This document shows, piece after piece, positions 1-14,294 of a stretch of DNA of 64,000 nt; the stretch's first letter is position 1, and each line of letters begins with the position of its first letter. The stretch is from positions 3,490,946-3,554,945 of the forward strand of contig NC_053397.1 in assembly GCF_905171765.1 (NCBI RefSeq), in the 5' to 3' direction. Position numbers and translations under genes: made by a program. The stretch comes from Bufo bufo (Eukaryota > Chordata > Amphibia > Anura > Bufonidae). A model generated the notes under the pieces. That model was not told where the DNA came from. It searched no databases and was given only the letters and a program-made list of their open reading frames with translations.

Positions 1-3000
1 TATGGTGGTCAAACCATGAGTGTTACTGGGAGGTATGAGTGGTAAAGCCATGGGTATTTACCAGGAGGTATGAGGGGTCAGGCCATGGGTATTTACCGGG
101 AGTTATGACGGGTCAAGCCATGGGTGTTACCGGGAGGTATGAGCGGTCAGGCCATGAGTATTTACCGGGACGTATGAGGGGTCCGTGGCCATGGGTGTTA
201 CTGGGAGGTATGATGTGTCAAGCCATGAGTGTTACCAGGAAGTATGAGCGGTACGGCTATAAGTGTTACCGGGAGGTATGAGGGGTCAGGCCACGAGTTT
301 TACCGGCAGGTTTGAGGGGTCAGGCCATGGGTGTTACTGAAAAGTATGAGGGGTCAGGCCATGAGTGTTACTAGGAGGTATGAGGGGTCAGGCCATGAGT
401 GTTACTAGGAGGTATGAGGGGTAAGACCATGAGTGTTACTAGGAGGTATGAGGGGTAAGACCATGGGTGTTACCGGTGGGTCAGGCCATAAGTGTTACCA
501 GGAGGAATAAAGTGTAAGTCCATGGGTGATACCGGTGCGTCTGGGGGGTCAGGCCATGAGTGATTCTGGGAGGTATGAGGGGTCAGGCGATGAGTGTTAC
601 TAGGAGGTATAAGGGGTCAGGCCAGGGGTGTTGTTACTAGGAGGTATGAGGGGTAAGACCATGGGTGTTACTAGGAGGTATGAAGTGTAAGTTCATGGGT
701 GTTACCGGTGCGTCTGGGGGGTTAGGCCATGAGTGATTCTGGGAGGTATGAGGGGTCAGGCCATGAGTGTTACTAGGAGGTATGAGGGGTCAGGCCATGA
801 ATGTTACCAGGAGGTATGAGGGGTCAGGCCATGAGTGTTACTAGGAGGTATGAGGGGTCAGGCCATGAGTGTTACTAGGAGGTATGAGGGGTCAGGCCAT
901 GAATGTTACCAGGAGGTATGAAGTGTAAGTCCATGGGTGATACCGGTGCGTCTGGGGGGTCAGGCCATGAGTGATTCTGGGAGGTATGAGGGGTCAGGCG
1001 ATGAGTGTTACTAGGAGGTATAAGGGGTCAGGCCAGGGGTGTTGTTACTAGGAGGTATGAGGGGTAAGACCATGGGTGTTACTAGGAGGTATGAGGGGTC
1101 AGGCCATGGGTGTTACTAGGAGGTATGAGGGGTCAGGCCATGGGTGTTACTAGGAGGTATGAGGGGTCCGCCATTGGTGTTATTAGGAGGTATGAGGGGT
1201 CAGGCCATGGGTGTTACTAGGAGGTATGAGGGGTAAGACCATGGGTGTTACAAGGAGGTATGAGGGGTCAGGCCATGGGTGTTACTAGGAGGTATGAGGG
1301 GTCAGGCCATGGGTGTTACTAGGAGGTATGAGGGGTAAGACCATGGGTGTTACTAGGAGGTATGAGGGGTCAGGCCATGGGTGTTACTAGGAGGTATGAG
1401 GGGTCAGACATGGGTGTTACTAGGAGGTATGAGGGGTCAGGCCATGGGTGTTACTAGGAGGTATGAGGGGTCAGGCCATGGGTGTTACTGGGAGGGATGA
1501 GGGGTCAGGCCATGGGTGTTACTGGGAGGGATGAGGGGTCAGGCCATGGGTGTTACTGGGAGGTATGAAGGGTCAGACATGGGTGTTACTGGGAGGTATG
1601 AGGGGTCAGGCCATGGGTGTTACTGGGAGGGATGAGGGGTCAGGCCATGGGTGTTACTGGGAGGGATGAGGGGTCAGGCCATGGGTGTTACTGGGAGGGA
1701 TGAGGGGTCAGGCCATGGGTGTTACTGGGAGGTATGAGGGGTCAGACATGGGTGTTACTAGGAGGTATGAGGGGTCAGGCCATGGGTGTTACTGGGAGGT
1801 ATGAGGGGTCAGACATGGGTGTTACTAGGAGGTATGAGGGGTCAGGCCATGGGTGTTACTAGGAGGTATGAGGAGTCAAACATGGGTGTTACTAGGAGGT
1901 ATGAGGGGTCAGGCCATGGGTGTTACTAGGAGGTATGAGGGGTCAGACATGGGTGTTACTAGGAGGTATGAGGGGTCAGGCCATGGGTATTTACCAGGAG
2001 GTATGAGGGGTCAGGCCATGGGTATTTACCGGGAGTTATGACGGGTCAAGCCATGGGTGTTACCGGGAGGTATGAGCGGTCAGGCCATGAGTATTTACCG
2101 GGACGTATGAGGGGTCCGTGGCCATGGGTGTTACTGGGAGGTATGAGGGGTCAGGCCACGAGTTTTACCGGCAGGTATGAGGGGTCAGGCCATGGGTGTT
2201 ACTGAAAAGTATGAGGGGTCAGGCCATGAGTGTTACTAGGAGGTATGAGGGGTCAGGCCATGAGTGTTACTAGGAGGTATGAGGGGTAAGACCATGAGAG
2301 TTACTAGGAGGTATGAGGGGTAAGACCATGGGTGTTACCGGTGGGTCAGGCCATAAGTGTTACCAGGAGGAATAAAGTGTAAGTCCATGGGTGATACCGG
2401 TGCGTCTGGGGGGTCAGGCCATGAGTGATTCTGGGAGGTATGAGGGGTTAGGCCATGAGTGTTACTAGGAGGTATGAGGGGTCAGGCCAGGGGTGTTACT
2501 AGGAGGTATGGGGGGTAAGACCATGGGTGTTACTAGGAGGTATGAAGTGTAAGTTCATGGGTGTTACCGGTGCGTCTGGGGGGTTAGGCCATGAGTGATT
2601 CTGGGAGGTATGAGGGGTCAGGCCATGAGTGTTACTAGGAGGTATGAGGGGTCAGGCCATGAATGTTACCAGGAGGTATGAGGGGTCAGGCCATGAGTGT
2701 TACTAGGAGGTATGAGGGGTCAGGCCATGAGTGTTACTAGGAGGTATGAGGGGTCAGGCCATGAATGTTACCAGGAGGTATGAAGTGTAAGTCCATGGGT
2801 GATACCGGTGCGTCTGGGGGGTCAGGCCATGAGTGATTCTGGGAGGTATGAGGGGTCAGGCGATGAGTGTTACTAGGAGGTATGAGGGGTCAGGCCAGGG
2901 GTGTTATTACTAGGAGGTATGACAGGTAAGACCATGGGTGTTACTAGGAGGTATGAGGGGTCAGGCCATGGGTGTTACTAGGAGGTATGAGGGGTCAGGC

Positions 3001-6000
3001 CATGGGTGTTACTAGGAGGTATGAGGGGTCAGGCCATGGGTGTTACTAGGAGGTATGAGGGGTCAGGCCATGGGTGTTACTAGGAGGTATGAGGGGTAAG
3101 ACCATGGGTGTTACTAGGAGGTATGAGGGGTCAGGCCATGGGTGTTACTAGGAGGTATGAGGGGTCAGACATGGGTGTTACTAGGAGGTATGAGGGGTCA
3201 GGCCATGGCTGTTACTAGGAGGTATGAGGGGTAAGTTCATGGGTGTTACCGGTGCGTCTGGGGGGTCAGGCCATGAGTGATTCTGGGAGGTATGAGGGGT
3301 CAGGCCATGAGTGTTACTAGGAGGTATGAGGGGTCAGGCCATGAATGTTACCAGGAGGTATGAGGGGTCAGGCCATGAGTGTTACTAGGAGGTATGAGGG
3401 GTCAGGCCATTAGTGTTACTAGGAGGTATGAGGGGTCAGGCCATGAGTGTTACTAGGAGGTATGAGGGGTCAGGCCATGAATGTTACCAGGAGGTATGAG
3501 GGGTCAGGCCATGAGTGTTACTAGGAGGTATGAGGGGTCAGGCCATGAGTGTTACTAGGAGGTATGAGGGGTCAGGCCATGAGTGTTACCAGGAGGTATG
3601 AGGGGTAAGTCCATGGGTGTTACCGGTGCGTCTGGGGGGTCAGGCCATGAGTGATTCTGGGAGGTATGATGTGTCAAGCCATGAGTGTTACTGGGAGGTA
3701 TGAGTGGTAAAGCCATGGGTATTTACCAGGAGGTATGAGGGGTCAGGCCATGGGTATTTACCGGGAGTTATGACGGGTCAAGCCATGGGTGTTACCGGGA
3801 GGTATGAGCGGTCAGGCCATGAGTATTTACCGGGACGTATGAGGGGTCCGTGGCCATGGGTGTTACTGGGAGGTATGATGTGTCAAGCCATGAGTGTTAC
3901 CAGGAAGTATGAGCGGTACGGCTATAAGTGTTACCGGGAGGTATGAGGGGTCAGGCCACGAGTTTTACCGGCAGGTTTGAGGGGTCAGGCCATGGGTGTT
4001 ACTGAAAAGTATGAGGGGTCAGGCCATGAGTGTTACTAGGAGGTATGAGGGGTCAGGCCATGAGTGTTACTAGGAGGTATGAGGGGTAAGACCATGAGTG
4101 TTACTAGGAGGTATGAGGGGTAAGACCATGGGTGTTACCGGTGGGTCAGGCCATAAGTGTTACCAGGAGGAATAAAGTGTAAGTCCATGGGTGATACCGG
4201 TGCGTCTGGGGGGTCAGGCCATGAGTGATTCTGGGAGGTATGAGGGGTCAGGCGATGAGTGTTACTAGGAGGTATAAGGGGTCAGGCCAGGGGTGTTGTT
4301 ACTAGGAGGTATGAGGGGTAAGACCATGGGTGTTACTAGGAGGTATGAAGTGTAAGTTCATGGGTGTTACCGGTGCGTCTGGGGGGTTAGGCCATGAGTG
4401 ATTCTGGGAGGTATGAGGGGTCAGGCCATGAGTGTTACTAGGAGGTATGAGGGGTCAGGCCATGAATGTTACTAGGAGGTATGAGGGGTCAGGCCATGAG
4501 TGTTACTAGGAGGTATGAGGGGTCAGGCCATGAGTGTTACTAGGAGGTATGAGGGGTCAGGCCATGAATGTTACCAGGAGGTATGAAGTGTAAGTCCATG
4601 GGTGATACCGGTGCGTCTGGGGGGTCAGGCCATGAGTGATTCTGGGAGGTATGAGGGGTCAGGCGATGAGTGTTACTAGGAGGTATGAGGGGTCAGGCCA
4701 GGGGTGTTGTTACTAGGAGGTATGAGGGGTAAGACCAGGGTGTTACTAGGAGGTATGAGGGGTCAGGCCATGGGTGTTACTAGGAGGTATGAGGGGTCAG
4801 GCCATGGGTGTTACTAGGAGGTATGAGGGGTCCGCCATTGGTGTTATTAGGAGGTATGAGGGGTCAGGCCATGGGTGTTACTAGGAGGTATGAGGGGTAA
4901 GACCATGGGTGTTACAAGGAGGTATGAGGGGTCAGGCCATGGGTGTTACTAGGAGGTATGAGGGGTCAGGCCATGGGTGTTACTAGGAGGTATGAGGGGT
5001 AAGACCATGGGTGTTACTAGGAGGTATGAGGGGTCAGGCCATGGGTGTTACTAGGAGGTATGAGGGGTCAGACATGGGTGTTACTAGGAGGTATGAGGGG
5101 TCAGGCCATGGGTGTTACTAGGAGGTATGAGGGGTCAGGCCATGGGTGTTACTGGGAGGGATGAGGGGTCAGGCCATGGGTGTTACTGGGAGGGATGAGG
5201 GGTCAGGCCATGGGTGTTACTAGGAGGTATGAGGAGTCAAACATGGGTGTTACTAGGAGGTATGAGGGGTCAGGCCATGGGTGTTACTAGGAGGTATGAG
5301 GGGTCAGACATGGGTGTTACTAGGAGGTATGAGGGGTCAGGCCATGGGTATTTACCAGGAGGTATGAGGGGTCAGGCCATGGGTATTTACCGGGAGTTAT
5401 GACGGGTCAAGCCATGGGTGTTACCGGGAGGTATGAGCGGTCAGGCCATGAGTATTTACCGGGACGTATGAGGGGTCCGTGGCCATGGGTGTTACTGGGA
5501 GGTATGAGGGGTCAGGCCACGAGTTTTACCGGCAGGTATGAGGGGTCAGGCCATGGGTGTTACTGAAAAGTATGAGGGGTCAGGCCATGAGTGTTACTAG
5601 GAGGTATGAGGGGTCAGGCCATGAGTGTTACTAGGAGGTATGAGGGGTAAGACCATGAGTGTTACTAGGAGGTATGAGGGGTAAGACCATGGGTGTTACC
5701 GGTGGGTCAGGCCATAAGTGTTACCAGGAGGAATAAAGTGTAAGTCCATGGGTGATACCGGTGCGTCTGGGGGGTCAGGCCATGAGTGATTCTGGGAGGT
5801 ATGAGGGGTTAGGCCATGAGTGTTACTAGGAGGTATGAGGGGTCAGGCCAGGGGTGTTACTAGGAGGTATGGGGGGTAAGACCATGGGTGTTACTAGGAG
5901 GTATGAAGTGTAAGTTCATGGGTGTTACCGGTGCGTCTGGGGGGTTAGGCCATGAGTGATTCTGGGAGGTATGAGGGGTCAGGCCATGAGTGTTACTAGG

Positions 6001-9000
6001 AGGTATGAGGGGTCAGGCCATGAATGTTACCAGGAGGTATGAGGGGTCAGGCCATGAGTGTTACTAGGAGGTATGAGGGGTCAGGCCATGAGTGTTACTA
6101 GGAGGTATGAGGGGTCAGGCCATGAATGTTACCAGGAGGTATGAAGTGTAAGTCCATGGGTGATACCGGTGCGTCTGGGGGGTCAGGCCATGAGTGATTC
6201 TGGGAGGTATGAGGGGTCAGGCGATGAGTGTTACTAGGAGGTATGAGGGGTCAGGCCAGGGGTGTTATTACTAGGAGGTATGAGAGGTAAGACCATGGGT
6301 GTTACTAGGAGGTATGAGGGGTCAGGCCATGGGTGTTACTAGGAGGTATGAGGGGTCAGGCCATGGGTGTTACTAGGAGGTATGAGGGGTCAGGCCATGG
6401 GTGTTACTAGGAGGTATGAGGGGTCAGGCCATGGGTGTTACTAGGAGGTATGAGGGGTAAGACCATGGGTGTTACTAGGAGGAATGAGGGGTCAGGCCAT
6501 GGGTGTTACTAGGAGGTATGAGGGGTCAGACATGGGTGTTACTAGGAGGTATGAGGGGTCAGGCCATGGGTGTTACTGGGAGGTATGAGGGGTCAGGCCA
6601 TGGGTGTTACCGGGAGGAATGAGGGGTCAGGCCACGGGTATTTACCGGGAGGTATGAGGGGTCAAGCTATGAGTGTTACCAGGAGGTATGAGGTGTAAGG
6701 CCATGGGTGTTACTGGGAGGGATGAGGGGTCAGGCCATGGATGTTACTGGGAGGGATGAGGGGTCAGGCCATGGATGTTACTGGGAGGTATGGGGGTCAG
6801 GCCATGGGTGTTACCGGGAGGTATGGTGGTCAAACCATGAGTGTTACTTGGAGGTATGAGTGGTAAAGCCATGGGTATTTACCAGGAGGTATGAGGGGTC
6901 AGGCCATGGGTATTTACCGGGAGTTATGACGGGTCAAGCCATGGGTGTTACCGGGAGGTATGAGCGGTCAGGCCATGAGTATTTACCGGGACGTATGAGG
7001 GGTCCGTGGCCATGGGTGTTACTGGGAGGTATGATGTGTCAAGCCATGAGTGTTACCAGGAAGTATGAGCGGTACGGCTATAAGTGTTACCGGGAGGTAT
7101 GAGGGGTCAGGCCACGAGTTTTACCGGCAGGTTTGAGGGGTCAGGCCATGGGTGTTACTGAAAAGTATGAGGGGTCAGGCCATGAGTGTTACTAGGAGGT
7201 ATGAGGGGTCAGGCCATGAGTGTTACTAGGAGGTATGAGGGGTAAGACCATGAGTGTTACTAGGAGGTATGAGGGGTAAGACCATGGGTGTTACCGGTGG
7301 GTCAGGCCATAAGTGTTACCAGGAGGAATAAAGTGTAAGTCCATGGGTGATACCGGTGCGTCTGGGGGGTCAGGCCATGAGTGATTCTGGGAGGTATGAG
7401 GGGTCAGGCGATGAGTGTTACTAGGAGGTATAAGGGGTCAGGCCAGGGGTGTTGTTACTAGGAGGTATGAGGGGTAAGACCATGGGTGTTACTAGGAGGT
7501 ATGAAGTGTAAGTTCATGGGTGTTACCGGTGCGTCTGGGGGGTTAGGCCATGAGTGATTCTGGGAGGTATGAGGGGTCAGGCCATGAGTGTTACTAGGAG
7601 GTATGAGGGGTCAGGCCATGAATGTTACCAGGAGGTATGAGGGGTCAGGCCATGAGTGTTACTAGGAGGTATGAGGGGTCAGGCCATGAGTGTTACTAGG
7701 AGGTATGAGGGGTCAGGCCATGAATGTTACCAGGAGGTATGAAGTGTAAGTCCATGGGTGATACCGGTGCGTCTGGGGGGTCAGGCCATGAGTGATTCTG
7801 GGAGGTATGAGGGGTCAGGCGATGAGTGTTACTAGGAGGTATAAGGGGTCAGGCCAGGGGTGTTGTTACTAGGAGGTATGAGGGGTAAGACCATGGGTGT
7901 TACTAGGAGGTATGAGGGGTCAGGCCATGGGTGTTACTAGGAGGTATGAGGGGTCAGGCCATGGGTGTTACTAGGAGGTATGAGGGGTCCGCCATTGGTG
8001 TTATTAGGAGGTATGAGGGGTCAGGCCATGGGTGTTACTAGGAGGTATGAGGGGTAAGACCATGGGTGTTACTAGGAGGTATGAGGGGTCAGGCCATGGG
8101 TGTTACTAGGAGGTATGAGGGGTCAGGCCATGGGTGTTACTAGGAGGTATGAGGGGTAAGACCATGGGTGTTACTAGGAGGTATGAGGGGTCAGGCCATG
8201 GGTGTTACTAGGAGGTATGAGGGGTCAGACATGGGTGTTACTAGGAGGTATGAGGGGTCAGGCCATGGGTGTTACTAGGAGGTATGAGGGGTCAGGCCAT
8301 GGGTGTTACTGGGAGGGATGAGGGGTCAGGCCATGGGTGTTACTGGGAGGGATGAGGGGTCAGGCCATGGGTGTTACTAGGAGGTATGAGGAGTCAAACA
8401 TGGGTGTTACTAGGAGGTATGAGGGGTCAGGCCATGGGTGTTACTAGGAGGTATGAGGGGTCAGACATGGGTGTTACTAGGAGGTATGAGGGGTCAGGCC
8501 ATGGGTATTTACCAGGAGGTATGAGGGGTCAGGCCATGGGTATTTACCGGGAGTTATGACGGGTCAAGCCATGGGTGTTACCGGGAGGTATGAGCGGTCA
8601 GGCCATGAGTATTTACCGGGACGTATGAGGGGTCCGTGGCCATGGGTGTTACTGGGAGGTATGAGGGGTCAGGCCACGAGTTTTACCGGCAGGTATGAGG
8701 GGTCAGGCCATGGGTGTTACTGAAAAGTATGAGGGGTCAGGCCATGAGTGTTACTAGGAGGTATGAGGGGTCAGGCCATGAGTGTTACTAGGAGGTATGA
8801 GGGGTAAGACCATGAGTGTTACTAGGAGGTATGAGGGGTAAGACCATGGGTGTTACCGGTGGGTCAGGCCATAAGTGTTACCAGGAGGAATAAAGTGTAA
8901 GTCCATGGGTGATACCGGTGCGTCTGGGGGGTCAGGCCATGAGTGATTCTGGGAGGTATGAGGGGTTAGGCCATGAGTGTTACTAGGAGGTATGAGGGGT

Positions 9001-12000
9001 CAGGCCAGGGGTGTTACTAGGAGGTATGGGGGGTAAGACCATGGGTGTTACTAGGAGGTATGAAGTGTAAGTTCATGGGTGTTACCGGTGCGTCTGGGGG
9101 GTTAGGCCATGAGTGATTCTGGGAGGTATGAGGGGTCAGGCCATGAGTGTTACTAGGAGGTATGAGGGGTCAGGCCATGAATGTTACCAGGAGGTATGAG
9201 GGGTCAGGCCATGAGTGTTACTAGGAGGTATGAGGGGTCAGGCCATGAGTGTTACTAGGAGGTATGAGGGGTCAGGCCATGAATGTTACCAGGAGGTATG
9301 AAGTGTAAGTCCATGGGTGATACCGGTGCGTCTGGGGGGTCAGGCCATGAGTGATTCTGGGAGGTATGAGGGGTCAGGCGATGAGTGTTACTAGGAGGTA
9401 TGAGGGGTCAGGCCAGGGGTGTTGTTACTAGGAGGTATGAGGGGTAAGACCATGGGTGTTACTAGGAGGTATGAGGGGTCAGGCCATGGGTGTTACTAGG
9501 AGGTATGAGGGGTCAGGCCATGGGTGTTACTAGGAGGTATGAGGGGTCAGGCCATTGGTGTTACTAGGAGGTATGAGGGGTCAGGCCATGGGTGTTACTA
9601 GGAGGTATGAGGGGTAAGACCATGGGTGTTACTAGGAGGTATGAGGGGTCAGGCCATGGGTGTTACTAGGAGGTATGAGGGGTCAGACATGGGTGTTACT
9701 AGGAGGTATGAGGGGTCAGGCCATGGGTGTTACTGGGAGGTATGAGGGGTCAGGCCATGGGTGTTACCGGGAGGAATGAGGGGTCAGGCCACGGGTATTT
9801 ACCGGGAGGTATGAGGGGTCAAGCTATGAGTGTTACCAGGAGGTATGAGGTGTAAGGCCATGGGTGTTACTGGGAGGGATGAGGGGTCAGGCCATGGATG
9901 TTACTGGGAGGGATGAGGGGTCAGGCCATGGATGTTACTGGGAGGTATGGGGGTCAGGCCATGGGTGTTACCGGGAGGTATGGTGGTCAAACCATGAGTG
10001 TTACTGGGAGGTATGAGTGGTAAAGCCATGGGTATTTACCAGGAGGTATGAGGGGTCAGGCCATGGGTATTTACCGGGAGTTATGACGGGTCAAGCCATG
10101 GGTGTTACCGGGAGGTATGAGCGGTCAGGCCATGAGTATTTACCGGGACGTATGAGGGGTCCGTGGCCATGGGTGTTACTGGGAGGTATGAGGGGTCAGG
10201 CCATGAGTGTTACTGGGAGGTATGAGGGGTCAGGCCATGGGTATTTACCAGGAGGTATGAGGGGTCAGGCCACGAGTTTTACCGGCAGGTTTGAGGGGTC
10301 AGGCCATGGGTGTTACTGAAAAGTATGAGGGGTCAGGCCATGAGTGTTACTAGGAGGTATGAGGGGTCAGGCCATGAGTGTTACTAGGAGGTATGAGGGG
10401 TAAGACCATGAGTGTTACTAGGAGGTATGAGGGGTAAGACCATGGGTGTTACCGGTGGGTCAGGCCATAAGTGTTACCAGGAGGAATAAAGTGTAAGTCC
10501 ATGGGTGATACCGGTGCGTCTGGGGGGTCAGGCCATGAGTGATTCTGGGAGGTATGAGGGGTTAGGCCATGAGTGTTACTAGGAGGTATGAGGGGTCAGG
10601 CCAGGGGTGTTACTAGGAGGTATGGGGGGTAAGACCATGGGTGTTACTAGGAGGTATGAAGTGTAAGTTCATGGGTGTTACCGGTGCGTCTGGGGGGTTA
10701 GGCCATGAGTGATTCTGGGAGGTATGAGGGGTCAGGCCATGAGTGTTACTAGGAGGTATGAGGGGTCAGGCCATGAATGTTACCAGGAGGTATGAGGGGT
10801 CAGGCCATGAGTGTTACTAGGAGGTATGAGGGGTCAGGCCATGAGTGTTACTAGGAGGTATGAGGGGTCAGGCCATGAATGTTACCAGGAGGTATGAAGT
10901 GTAAGTCCATGGGTGATACCGGTGCGTCTGGGGGGTCAGGCCATGAGTGATTCTGGGAGGTATGAGGGGTCAGGCCATGAGTGTTACTAGGAGGTATGAG
11001 GGGTCAGGCCATGAATGTTACCAGGAGGTATGAGGGGTCAGGCCATGAGTGTTACTAGGAGGTATGAGGGGTCAGGCCATGGGTGTTACTAGGAGGTATG
11101 AGGGGTCAGGCCATGGGTGTTACTAGGAGGTATGAGGGGTCAGACATGGGTGTTACTAGGAGGTATGAGGGGTCAGGCCATGGATGTTACTGGGAGGTAT
11201 GGGGGTCAGGCCATGGGTGTTACCGGGAGGTATGGTGGTCAAACCATGAGTGTTACTGGGAGGTATGAGTGGTAAAGCCATGGGTATTTACCAGGAGGTA
11301 TGAGGGGTCAGGCCACGAGTTTTACCGGCAGGTTTGAGGGGTCAGGCCATGGGTGTTACTGAAAAGTATGAGGGGTCAGGCCATGAGTGTTACTAGGAGG
11401 TATGAGGGGTCAGGCCATGAGTGTTACTAGGAGGTATGAGGGGTAAGACCATGAGTGTTACTAGGAGGTATGAGGGGTAAGACCATGGGTGTTACCGGTG
11501 GGTCAGGCCATAAGTGTTACCAGGAGGAATAAAGTGTAAGTCCATGGGTGATACCGGTGCGTCTGGGGGGTCAGGCCATGAGTGATTCTGGGAGGTATGA
11601 GGGGTTAGGCCATGAGTGTTACTAGGAGGTATGAGGGGTCAGGCCAGGGGTGTTACTAGGAGGTATGGGGGGTAAGACCATGGGTGTTACTAGGAGGTAT
11701 GAAGTGTAAGTTCATGGGTGTTACCGGTGCGTCTGGGGGGTTAGGCCATGAGTGATTCTGGGAGGTATGAGGGGTCAGGCCATGAGTGTTACTAGGAGGT
11801 ATGAGGGGTCAGGCCATGAATGTTACCAGGAGGTATGAGGGGTCAGGCCATGAGTGTTACTAGGAGGTATGAGGGGTCAGGCCATGAGTGTTACTAGGAG
11901 GTATGAGGGGTCAGGCCATGAATGTTACCAGGAGGTATGAAGTGTAAGTCCATGGGTGATACCGGTGCGTCTGGGGGGTCAGGCCATGAGTGATTCTGGG

Positions 12001-13105
12001 AGGTATGAGGGGTCAGGCGATGAGTGTTACTAGGAGGTATGAGGGGTCAGGCCATGAGTGATTCTGGGAGGTATGAGGGGTCAGGCCATGAGTGTTACTA
12101 GGAGGTATGAGGGGTCAGGCCATGGGTGTTACTAGGAGGTATGAGGGGTCAGGCCATGGGTGTTACTAGGAGGTATGAGGGGTCCGCCATTGGTGTTATT
12201 AGGAGGTATGAGGGGTCAGGCCATGGGTGTTACTAGGAGGTATGAGGGGTAAGACCATGGGTGTTACAAGGAGGTATGAGGGGTCAGGCCATGGGTGTTA
12301 CTAGGAGGTATGAGGGGTCAGGCCATGGGTGTTACTAGGAGGTATGAGGGGTAAGACCATGGGTGTTACTAGGAGGTATGAGGGGTCAGGCCATGGGTGT
12401 TACTAGGAGGTATGAGGGGTCAGACATGGGTGTTACTAGGAGGTATGAGGGGTCAGGCCATGGGTGTTACTAGGAGGTATGAGGGGTAAGACCATGGGTG
12501 TTACCGGTGGGTCAGGCCATGAATGTTACCAGGAGGTATGAAGTGTAAGTCCATGGGTGATACCGCTGCGTCTGGGGGGTCAGGCCATGAGTGATTCTGG
12601 GAGGTATGAGGGGTCAGGCCATGGGTGTTACTAGGAGGTATGAGGGGTCAGGCCATGGGTGTTACTAGGAGGTATGAGGGGTCAGGCCATGGGTGTTACT
12701 AGGAGGTATGAGGGGTCAGGCCATGGGTGTTACTAGGAGGTATGAGGGGTAAGACCATGGGTGTTACTAGGAGGTATGAGCGGTCAGGCCATGGGTGTTA
12801 CTAGGAGGTATGAGCGGTCAGGCCATGGGTGTTACTAGGAGGTATGAGGGAGGGGTCAGGCCATGGGTGTTACTAGGAGGTATGAGGGGTCAGACATGGG
12901 TGTTACTAGGAGGTATGAGGGGTCAGGCCATGGGTGTTACTAGGAGGTATGAGGGGTAAGACCATGGGTGTTACCGGTGGGTCTGGGGGTTCAGGCCATG
13001 AGTGATTCTGGGAGGTATGAGGGGTAAGTCCATGGGTGTTACCGGTGGGTCTGGGGGTTCAGGCCATGAGTGATTCTGGGAGGTATGAGGGGTCAGGCCA
13101 GGGAT
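1..13105. repeat. 34-bp minisatellite array with ~3.16-kb higher-order repeat
   Basis: This is a tandem array of a G-rich unit of about 34 bp, with core GGTATGAGGGGTCAGGCCAT followed by GGGTGTTACTAGGA. Variants carry GAGTGATTCTGGGA, GGGTATTTACC or a short GTGGGTC unit. The array is cut by the left window edge and decays near 13105, about 105 bp before the acceptor of the first visible CAMKV exon, so it sits in that gene's upstream intron. Diagnostic blocks recur at 39, 3704, 6860 and 10017 and again at 1853, 5214 and 8371. This gives a higher-order period of 3156-3157 bp, with the first copy about 508 bp (15 units) longer. Short open frames inside it are by-products of the repeat. Confidence 0.97.
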
Positions 13106-13211
13106 GTCACCAAGTGGGGGGAGCACAGATGCCATTAGGTCTGATGTGTACACTGCGGACGGGGGTGGCGGTGGTCTCTCTCTCTCTCTCCTCACTTTTC
13201 TTTTCCTGTAG

Positions 13212-13332
13212 TTGGAGAATTTGCTGTATTTTAACCGGATGAAGAATTCTAAGATCGTCATCAGTGATTTCCATTTGGCCAAAGTAGAGACGAGTCTTCT
13301 TAAAGAGCCGTGCGGGACCCCGGAGTACCTGG
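13212..13332 (+). CDS. CAMKV: CAMKV exon: DFH motif and activation segment
   Basis: This exon starts after a pyrimidine-rich tract (a CT run at 13176-13192, then TTTTCCTGTAG) and ends before GTGAGAGC. It begins in phase 0 and ends with one base of the next codon. It encodes 40 residues starting LENLLYFNRMKNSKIVIS, then DFHLAK and the activation-segment peptide CGTPEYL. In active CaM kinases the second motif would be DFG. His in place of Gly is the family state of CAMKV and not a new lesion. The start of the peptide corresponds to the end of the catalytic loop region, so the preceding exon should end just before the LEN triplet. Confidence 0.95.
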
Positions 13333-13695
13333 GTGAGAGCGAGGACCAGCGACTGGTCGCAGACTAACAGCCGGCCCCACAGTCAGTATTTCTCACATCC
13401 ACATAGGAGGCTCAGGGGACACAATACATAGGCCTGGCCCACAAGGCACTGCAAATACATACATATTCATCTCAACCAGCAGGGGGCAGGAGAGAGATGT
13501 GAGGGCCTACAGCTTGGACAGGATCTATGCACCTGCAGCTCTGGGTGTGAATGGAGTAAAGGGGGGACTGAATGTTTTAGGCAGACTTAGCCCCAGAAAT
13601 GATTCTGGTCCTTGGATCACATCTTACAAGTGGTGGCTGAGGCTGGCAGCGTGGGAGGGTGTGCGCCCTAATCCCACTCTTCTTTCTTCTTGCAG
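13333..13695 (+). other. CAMKV intron, no recognised element
   Basis: This 363-bp intron has donor GTGAGAGC and acceptor TTCTTGCAG. It contains ordinary unique-looking sequence. I see no tandem repeat, RNA gene or transposon in it. Confidence 0.85.
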
Positions 13696-13771
13696 CCCCA
13701 GAAGTGGTGGCACGGCAGAGATATGGGCGCCCCGTGGACTGCTGGGCGATTGGAGTCATCATGTACATACT
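13696..13771 (+). CDS. CAMKV: CAMKV exon: APE motif and helix F
   Basis: This 76-bp exon sits between acceptor TTCTTGCAG and donor GTGAGTGG. Its first two bases complete an Ala codon with the previous exon. The encoded peptide starts [15 protein letters not shown], giving the APE motif that anchors the activation segment. It continues [10 protein letters not shown], where the helix F Asp precedes CW. It ends two bases into a Leu codon. The match to CAMKV is close through the whole exon, with no stop or frameshift. Confidence 0.95.
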
Positions 13772-13826
13772 GTGAGTGGCGGGGGGTTATATGACGGCCG
13801 GGATGGGGGGAGATAGACGAGGTTGA

Positions 13827-14036
<210 letters not shown>

Positions 14037-14294
14037 TAAATGAGGCTTCATCACTGCTGTCATTTTTCTGGTCCTACAGCTGAGGAGCTCGTTACAATGT
14101 ATCAGCAGAAACCTGCGGAGTAGCTCACATTGTAACCAGGCCTCGGATCAGCTCAGGACGAGCCTCTGGATATACACTATGTTCCCTCTTGTTGACAGCA
14201 AGCAGAGATCCTTAAACAGCGACTGAAGTCTGATACAGAGCAGTAATAATGAATTAATCCTCATCATCTACAACTAACACTTCATTCTCTGCAG

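Noticed and set aside
1..13105. Centromeric satellite
   Set aside because: Despite the higher-order structure, it directly abuts a spliced CAMKV exon and the unit is only 34 bp. An intronic minisatellite fits better.
13242..13263. DFH in place of DFG as a damaging mutation in CAMKV
   Set aside because: CAMKV is a known pseudokinase and, as I recall, the mammalian protein has the same DFH. It is the family state.
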